NCBI GenBank assembly: GCA_017620345.1
Contig: JAFZQP010000017.1
Location: forward strand, 1-21,044
Direction of reading: 5' to 3'
Origin: Lachnospiraceae bacterium
GTDB taxonomy: Bacteria; Bacillota_A; Clostridia; Lachnospirales; Lachnospiraceae
Length of the DNA stretch: 21,044 nt
Below the pieces are notes generated by a model that saw only the letters and a program-made list of their open reading frames with translations, had not been told where the DNA came from and ran no database searches. The translations under genes were made by a program, and so were the position numbers. Below are positions 17,016 through 21,044 of the stretch, one piece after another (the stretch's first letter is position 1; each line of letters starts with the position of its first letter).

Positions 17016-18103
17016 AGTTTGTAAAGACCGAAGATCTGAAGATCGGAATGAGGCTTGCAAAACCTATCTACAACAACAAAGGTGTCCTGCTGTATGACCG
17101 CAATTCAAAGCTTACACAGCAGGGTATTGAATCCGTGCACAATTTCAAGCTCATCGGCATATATGTTCTTGAGCCGGCAGAGCCGCTCCCGCCACAGACC
17201 GAGGATGATATAGAATTCGAGAAGTTCCAGATGGTTAATGTTTTTGCGGTAGAGGAGGAACTGTCAGCGATACGTGAGCGCGGCAAGAACAACAGGATCT
17301 ATAATCTTGCAGAAAACATAATCAGAAATTACGGCAGACTCGATCACAAGATCAATTTCCTGCAGAACCTGCGCAGTAAAGAGGATTTTGTGTATAAGCA
17401 TTCACTTAACGTTGCGATACTTGTTGCGATGATCTGTCACAAGATGAACGTAAGAAAAGAAGATGCTACGGAAGCCGTAGTATGTGCGATAATCCACGAT
17501 ATAGGCAAGCTTTCCGCCAACCCCGAACTCCTCGTCAAGGACGATATCACCGAGGAGGAGGCAGCGGAACTCAAAGCTGCACAGTATGCGGGCATCAGCA
17601 CTATAGAAGCGGCGTTTGCATCATCACCGAATGTAAAGCGTGTTGTGTTGCAGACGTACAAGAGACTGGAGGCGTACTATAACGGCGAGGAGATCGAAAG
17701 GGATTCCAGGGATTCCAAGATGGTTGTCGGTGCCAGAGTTCTGTGCGTTGCGGAGGAGTACGACCGTATGACTGCGATCAACAGTGAGGGAGAGCCGCAG
17801 TCTGAACTTGCGCAGATCAGGCGCATGATGGATAATCCGGAATATTTTGATCCTGCTGCGGTAAACGCGCTCGTGGAAAGCATCAACCTTCTCGCAAAAG
17901 GTGTATCAGTTGAGCTGTCAACCGGAGAAAAGGCTCTTGTCATAGCACCGAATGAGGAAAATATCTTCAGACCGATGGTGCTTTGTTTTTCGACCAATAC
18001 GGTCATAGATCTTGCAATGACCGCGTTGTACAGCGATATAGAGATAGTGGATATCATGAAGACGTATGATAACAGATACGTCCTCAAAGAAGACGTAAAA
18101 TAA
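17012..18103 (+). CDS. HD-GYP-like protein with degraded catalytic residues
   Basis: 363 residues, no signal peptide. The N-terminal ~70 residues (KTEDLKIGMRLAKPIYNNKG) are the domain commonly preceding HD-GYP phosphodiesterases. An HD domain spans about 125-295: H130 (YKHS) and H162-D163 (IIHDIGKL) are kept. The third histidine position is Q191, the HHE...DGSGYP stretch is QTYKRLEAYYNGEE (214-227), and the late aspartate is E248 (VAEEYD). Most metal ligands and the GYP motif are thus lost, so catalysis is doubtful; a c-di-GMP-responsive or scaffolding role is an inference. About 70 further residues follow. The ATG lies inside the upstream gene's stop (ATGA overlap), indicating coupled translation and joint function with the EAL protein. 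Confidence 0.82.
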   Translation: MKFVKTEDLKIGMRLAKPIYNNKGVLLYDRNSKLTQQGIESVHNFKLIGIYVLEPAEPLPPQTEDDIEFEKFQMVNVFAVEEELSAIRERGKNNRIYNLAENIIRNYGRLDHKINFLQNLRSKEDFVYKHSLNVAILVAMICHKMNVRKEDATEAVVCAIIHDIGKLSANPELLVKDDITEEEAAELKAAQYAGISTIEAAFASSPNVKRVVLQTYKRLEAYYNGEEIERDSRDSKMVVGARVLCVAEEYDRMTAINSEGEPQSELAQIRRMMDNPEYFDPAAVNALVESINLLAKGVSVELSTGEKALVIAPNEENIFRPMVLCFSTNTVIDLAMTALYSDIEIVDIMKTYDNRYVLKEDVK

Positions 18104-18140
18104 TGACACTGTTGCTTTTATAGTTCTATATATTTCTAAA

Positions 18141-18165
18141 GCATCCGTTTCTGGATGCATTATTT
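18141..18165 (+). terminator. Short hairpin after the HD gene, possible weak terminator
   Basis: GCATCC (18141-18146) pairs with GGATGC (18153-18158) around GTTTCT, followed by an A/T stretch with only ATTATTT. Six base pairs and an imperfect T tract make it a weak candidate, about 37 bases after the stop. Confidence 0.4.
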
Positions 18166-18214
18166 CAAACCAACAATCGTATAGATGATCAGAGAAAACA
18201 ACGGAGGATTGTTT

Positions 18215-19747
18215 ATGTTTTGTTCTGTATTTTCCGGAGGCGTTCGTGGCATCGAAGGCTTTCCGGTTTGCGTTGAAACTGATATTTCAAACGGCATGCC
18301 TGCGTTTGACATCGTAGGCTATGCCGGAAACGAGGTAAGAGAAGCGAAGGACCGCGTCAGGACTTCGCTTCGCAATTCGGGCTACACTCTTCCCGTGGCA
18401 CACATAACAGCGAATCTGTCACCGGGAGATATCAAAAAGAGCGGAACAGGGTTTGACCTGCCGCTTGCTCTGTCTGTGCTGATCTGCATGGGAGAGGTTG
18501 ATGCCGCAAGCCTTGACGGAACTCTTGTTGCCGGGGAACTGTCTTTGTCGGGTGGCGTGTCCGGGATAAAAGGGATACTTCCCATTATGATCATGGCAAA
18601 AAAGAACGGTATAAAAAAATGTATCATACCGGCAGCAAATGTGAAGGAAGGCTCAGTCATAGAAGGCTTGGATGTATATGGCGTATCATCGCTTGAAGAA
18701 GTGATCCTGCACCTTAACGGAAAGAAATGCATAGATCCGGCCGCAAGCCGGCTGAAGAATCTTCTGGTACAGAGGAGAGAGTACGCAAATGATTTTTCCC
18801 GTATAAAGGGGCAGAAGATGGCAAGAAGAGGAGCCGAGATCGCAGCAGCAGGTTTACATAATATTCTGATGATGGGGCCGCCCGGTGCGGGAAAGACTCT
18901 TATCGCCAAGTCGATACCGTCGATAATGCCGCCGCTGTCCGAGGAGGAGTGTCTTGAAGTATCCGCGATCTACAGTGTCAGAGGAGCACTTTCGGAAGGC
19001 GAACCGCTGATCACGCAGCGACCGTTTGTATCGGCACACAGTTCTTCGACGGATATTTCGCTCGTGGGAGGAGGAGCCATTCCAAGGCCCGGGGCGGTGA
19101 GCCTTGCTCATAAAGGGGTACTGTTCCTTGACGAGATACCGGAATTTTCCAGAAAGGCGCTTGAATCGCTCAGGCAGCCTCTTGAGGATGGGTGTGTACA
19201 TATATCGCGGAACAGGGATATTTGTACGTTCCCGGCTGATTTTATGCTCGTTGCGGCAATGAACCCGTGTCCCTGCGGTCATTACCCCGATATGAACCGA
19301 TGTACATGCGATGATGCCAAGAGGACAAGATATCTGTCAAGGATCTCGGGACCGTTCCTTGACCGGATCGATATATGCATAACGGCAGAGAAAGTATCGC
19401 TGTCGGATATACAGTCTGCCGAAGAGGCTGAGAGCTCCGCGGCGATAAGGCAGCGCGTGATACGCGCACATGCCATACAGGAAAAAAGATTTGAAGGGCT
19501 CGGCATATCGTTCAATTCACAGATGGGAAACCGTGAGATAGAGAGGTTCTGCGTACTTGGGCAGAAAGAGCAGGAGCTGATAAAAAAGATAGCCACTCAA
19601 AAGGGTATGAGCGCAAGGACGTATTACCGGGTACTTAAGGTGGCAAGGACTATCGCTGACCTGTCCGGACAGTCGGATATAGATTCGGCGGCATTACTCG
19701 AGGCGGTCAGGCTGAAAGGAGGACTGAATGGAAGACAGGATATATGA
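18215..19747 (+). CDS. YifB/ComM-family Mg chelatase-like AAA+ ATPase
   Basis: A 510-residue ATPase. Residues 1-170 form the Lon-like N-terminal (ChlI) domain, with NLSPGDIKKSGTGFDLPLAL at 67-86. The AAA+ core carries Walker A GPPGAGKT (221-228) and Walker B LFLDEIPEF (303-311). The C-terminal region has NPCPCGHYP and a cysteine cluster (C352, C354, C363, C365) as in the family. ComM aids branch migration during natural transformation in Gram-negatives; in Bacillota the role is less clear. The start at 18215 has GGAGG at 18203-18207, seven bases upstream, and gives the family's MFCSVFSGGVRGIEG; an ATG at 18185 lacks a site. It has RPFVSAHSS where relatives usually have RPFRAPHHT. The gene ends 20 bases inside dprA, so the two are one operon. 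Confidence 0.93.
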   Translation: MFCSVFSGGVRGIEGFPVCVETDISNGMPAFDIVGYAGNEVREAKDRVRTSLRNSGYTLPVAHITANLSPGDIKKSGTGFDLPLALSVLICMGEVDAASLDGTLVAGELSLSGGVSGIKGILPIMIMAKKNGIKKCIIPAANVKEGSVIEGLDVYGVSSLEEVILHLNGKKCIDPAASRLKNLLVQRREYANDFSRIKGQKMARRGAEIAAAGLHNILMMGPPGAGKTLIAKSIPSIMPPLSEEECLEVSAIYSVRGALSEGEPLITQRPFVSAHSSSTDISLVGGGAIPRPGAVSLAHKGVLFLDEIPEFSRKALESLRQPLEDGCVHISRNRDICTFPADFMLVAAMNPCPCGHYPDMNRCTCDDAKRTRYLSRISGPFLDRIDICITAEKVSLSDIQSAEEAESSAAIRQRVIRAHAIQEKRFEGLGISFNSQMGNREIERFCVLGQKEQELIKKIATQKGMSARTYYRVLKVARTIADLSGQSDIDSAALLEAVRLKGGLNGRQDI

Positions 19748-20864
19748 TTACTGGGTGGCAACGCTCCAGGACGGGTATCTGGGCAAATTGACCGAATTGG
19801 TCGAAAAAGCCGGGGGCGCCAGAGCCTTCTATGAGCTTACCGGTACGGATATGACAGAACGGCTTGGAATATCGAAAAGACTGTCGGATTACTTTTCGTC
19901 AAAAAAAAGGGATACAGGTCTGATCGAAAAAGAGTATGAATTGCTGGAGAAGAGAGAAATTAGTTATGTTAACCATACGGACCATGATTTTCCGTTAAGG
20001 CTCCGTGATATCCCGACGCCGCCGTACGGGTTGTTTGTGAGGGGGAGACTTCCGGATGAGAATACGCCTTCGGTTGCCGTGATAGGATCACGTGAATGTT
20101 CGGAGTACGGCAGGATCATGGCGGAATATTTCGGATCAAAGCTTGCGAAGGAAGGCGTAGCGATCATAAGCGGGATGGCCTGGGGGATAGACGGGATAGC
20201 ACAGGCTGCAGCGCTTGCAGCAGGCGGGAACAGCTATGCGATAATGGGATGTGGAGTTGACATAACATACCCGGCAAAGAATATGGTTCTCTACAGGAAG
20301 CTGTGCAAAAACGGAAACGGAGTGATCAGTGAATATGCCCCCGGAACAGCGGCTGAGCCACGGCGCTTTCCACCGAGGAACAGGATAATCTCGGGATTGT
20401 GTGATGTGCTCATAGTTGTGGAAGCAAGAGCAAAGAGCGGTACACTGATCACTGTGGATATGGCGATAGACCAGGGCAGGACGGTAATGGTCGTCCCCGG
20501 ACGGCTTACGGACAACCTCAGCGCAGGGTGCATAAACCTCCTGTACCAGGGCGCATTTCCGGCAACAAGCGTTGAATCCGTCCTGGAACAACTGGGGATG
20601 GGGAAAGTCTCAAAGCAGTCGAAACGGACAAAACGGTCAAAAAAAGATGAGGCGGTCGTTATGACCAAGGAGAACAAGGGACTTCCTGAAGAGATGCAGA
20701 AGGTAGCATCGCAGCTGACTCTGGATCCGAGAAATATCGATGAGATAGCATCCCTCGCAGGCATGGCTGTAAGCGATGCGATGATAATCCTGTCAAAACT
20801 GGAGATGGAAGGGATCGCAAGGGAGATATGGCCGGGCAGTTTCGTCCGGGGAGATATCGGGTAA
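19728..20864 (+). CDS. dprA: DNA-processing protein DprA
   Basis: DprA/Smf binds incoming single-stranded DNA and loads RecA in natural transformation; it is also widespread in non-competent bacteria. The 378-residue protein has an N-terminal SAM-like/helical region (1-75). The Rossmann core follows at about 76-290, with VAVIGSRECSEYG (117-128), SGMAWGIDG (148-156), RFPPRNRIISGL (213-224) and the VPGRL loop (257-261). A basic linker (SKQSKRTKRSKK, 295-306) and a winged-helix domain (about 325-378) complete the usual architecture. In the ligand loop W152 and Q159 stand where many relatives have R and H. An AAAGGAGG site (19715-19722) five bases before the ATG lies inside the comM end. topA, often next in Bacillota, is replaced by an insertion-sequence-like end. 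Confidence 0.95.
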   Translation: MEDRIYDYWVATLQDGYLGKLTELVEKAGGARAFYELTGTDMTERLGISKRLSDYFSSKKRDTGLIEKEYELLEKREISYVNHTDHDFPLRLRDIPTPPYGLFVRGRLPDENTPSVAVIGSRECSEYGRIMAEYFGSKLAKEGVAIISGMAWGIDGIAQAAALAAGGNSYAIMGCGVDITYPAKNMVLYRKLCKNGNGVISEYAPGTAAEPRRFPPRNRIISGLCDVLIVVEARAKSGTLITVDMAIDQGRTVMVVPGRLTDNLSAGCINLLYQGAFPATSVESVLEQLGMGKVSKQSKRTKRSKKDEAVVMTKENKGLPEEMQKVASQLTLDPRNIDEIASLAGMAVSDAMIILSKLEMEGIAREIWPGSFVRGDIG

Positions 20865-20940
20865 TAAACCATATTGATTATTTTGGCTTCAAATCTGACA
20901 ACCCGTAGGGTAAAAAGTTTGTAGGAAAAATAAATATAGA

Positions 20941-21003
20941 GAAAGCACCAGATCCTTGTGTTAGGATTGAGTTACCACACTTAAATCCAAAGGAGGTGCT
21001 TTC
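20941..21003 (+). repeat. Inverted repeat and leader hairpin over the transposase start site
   Basis: GAAAGCACC (20941-20949) is the exact reverse complement of GGTGCTTTC (20995-21003), which spans the end of the ribosome binding site up to the ATG at 21004. Inside it, GGATT plus AGT (20964-20972) can pair with ACT plus AATCC (20979-20988), or alternatively ATCCT (20952-20956) with AGGAT (20963-20967). In RNA the outer stem would block ribosome access; in DNA it could also be part of an element end. Confidence 0.65.
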
Positions 21004-21044
21004 ATGACTAAAAGTATACAACAGTTTCAAGAGGATGGGGTAAA
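21004..21044 (+). CDS. N-terminus of a probable transposase (cut by window edge)
   Basis: An open frame starts at ATG 21004 with a strong GGAGG (20992-20996) seven bases upstream and runs off the right edge as MTKSIQQFQEDGV. Thirteen residues are too few to name a family. The call rests on the sudden change from the dense chromosomal operon to AT-rich, repeat-bearing DNA and on the hairpin covering the start, a device several insertion sequences use to limit transposase translation. An ordinary chromosomal gene with a structured leader is the alternative. Confidence 0.45.
   Translation, partial: MTKSIQQFQEDGV

Larger units (their letters stand above)
20888..21044 (+). mobile_element. Probable left part of an insertion sequence
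   Basis: After dprA the sequence becomes AT-rich. It contains a stretch starting near 20901 (ACCCGTAGGG, then TAAAAAG) that could include a terminal inverted repeat, then the hairpin leader and the start of a putative transposase gene. The left boundary is a guess: the matching right end is outside the window, so no target duplication or repeat pair can be shown. Confidence 0.4.

Noticed and set aside
1..21044. CRISPR arrays, tRNA and rRNA genes, and defence systems.
   Set aside because: No regularly spaced repeats, cloverleaf-like segments or rRNA-like stretches were seen, and no gene product resembles a restriction, CRISPR or abortive-infection protein. This was judged by eye only.

Overview
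The window reads as a stretch of chromosome from a member of the Clostridia (Bacillota), most like a Lachnospiraceae or Butyrivibrio-type gut or rumen anaerobe. The evidence is strong AGGAGG-type ribosome binding sites, TTGACA/TATAAT promoters, moderate GC, the orders rpsT-lepA-hemW and comM(yifB)-dprA, and several c-di-GMP signalling genes. The assignment rests on protein character and gene order, not on a marker phylogeny. No sporulation gene lies beside rpsT or lepA, where many Clostridia carry gpr and spoIIP.

Layout. The left edge (1-140) is the 3' end of a group II intron: the tail of its reverse transcriptase, domain V and domain VI with the bulged branch-point A. Next is an AGCS-family Na+/alanine symporter gene on the minus strand, divergent from an OFA-family (OxlT-like) MFS transporter gene, with back-to-back promoters between them. 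A hairpin then separates these from carB (no carA in view) and serS, which are closely spaced. Downstream of serS is a 194-base gap holding a probable structured RNA element, then a NYN-domain RNase-like protein with two OST-HTH/LOTUS domains, then a Gfo/Idh/MocA oxidoreductase with an unusual charged helical tail.

rpsT has its own strong promoter and a GTG start and is followed by a clear intrinsic terminator. lepA and hemW are nearly contiguous. A new promoter drives a pair of overlapping c-di-GMP genes: a 1143-residue protein with two degenerate GGDEF domains, a cysteine-bearing sensor-like region and an apparently intact EAL phosphodiesterase domain, then an HD-GYP-like protein that has lost most metal ligands and the GYP motif. 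Last come comM/yifB and dprA, overlapping by 20 bases. The right edge (about 20890-21044) appears to be the start of an insertion sequence, with a 9-bp inverted repeat that would hide the ribosome binding site of its transposase-like gene.

Most of the window is ordinary housekeeping. The parts most worth a second look are the structured intergenic element at 7774-7905 beside the NYN/LOTUS gene, the paired active-EAL and degenerate-HD genes, the tailed oxidoreductase, and the mobile-element ends at both edges, which suggest that the window is a contig broken at multicopy repeats.
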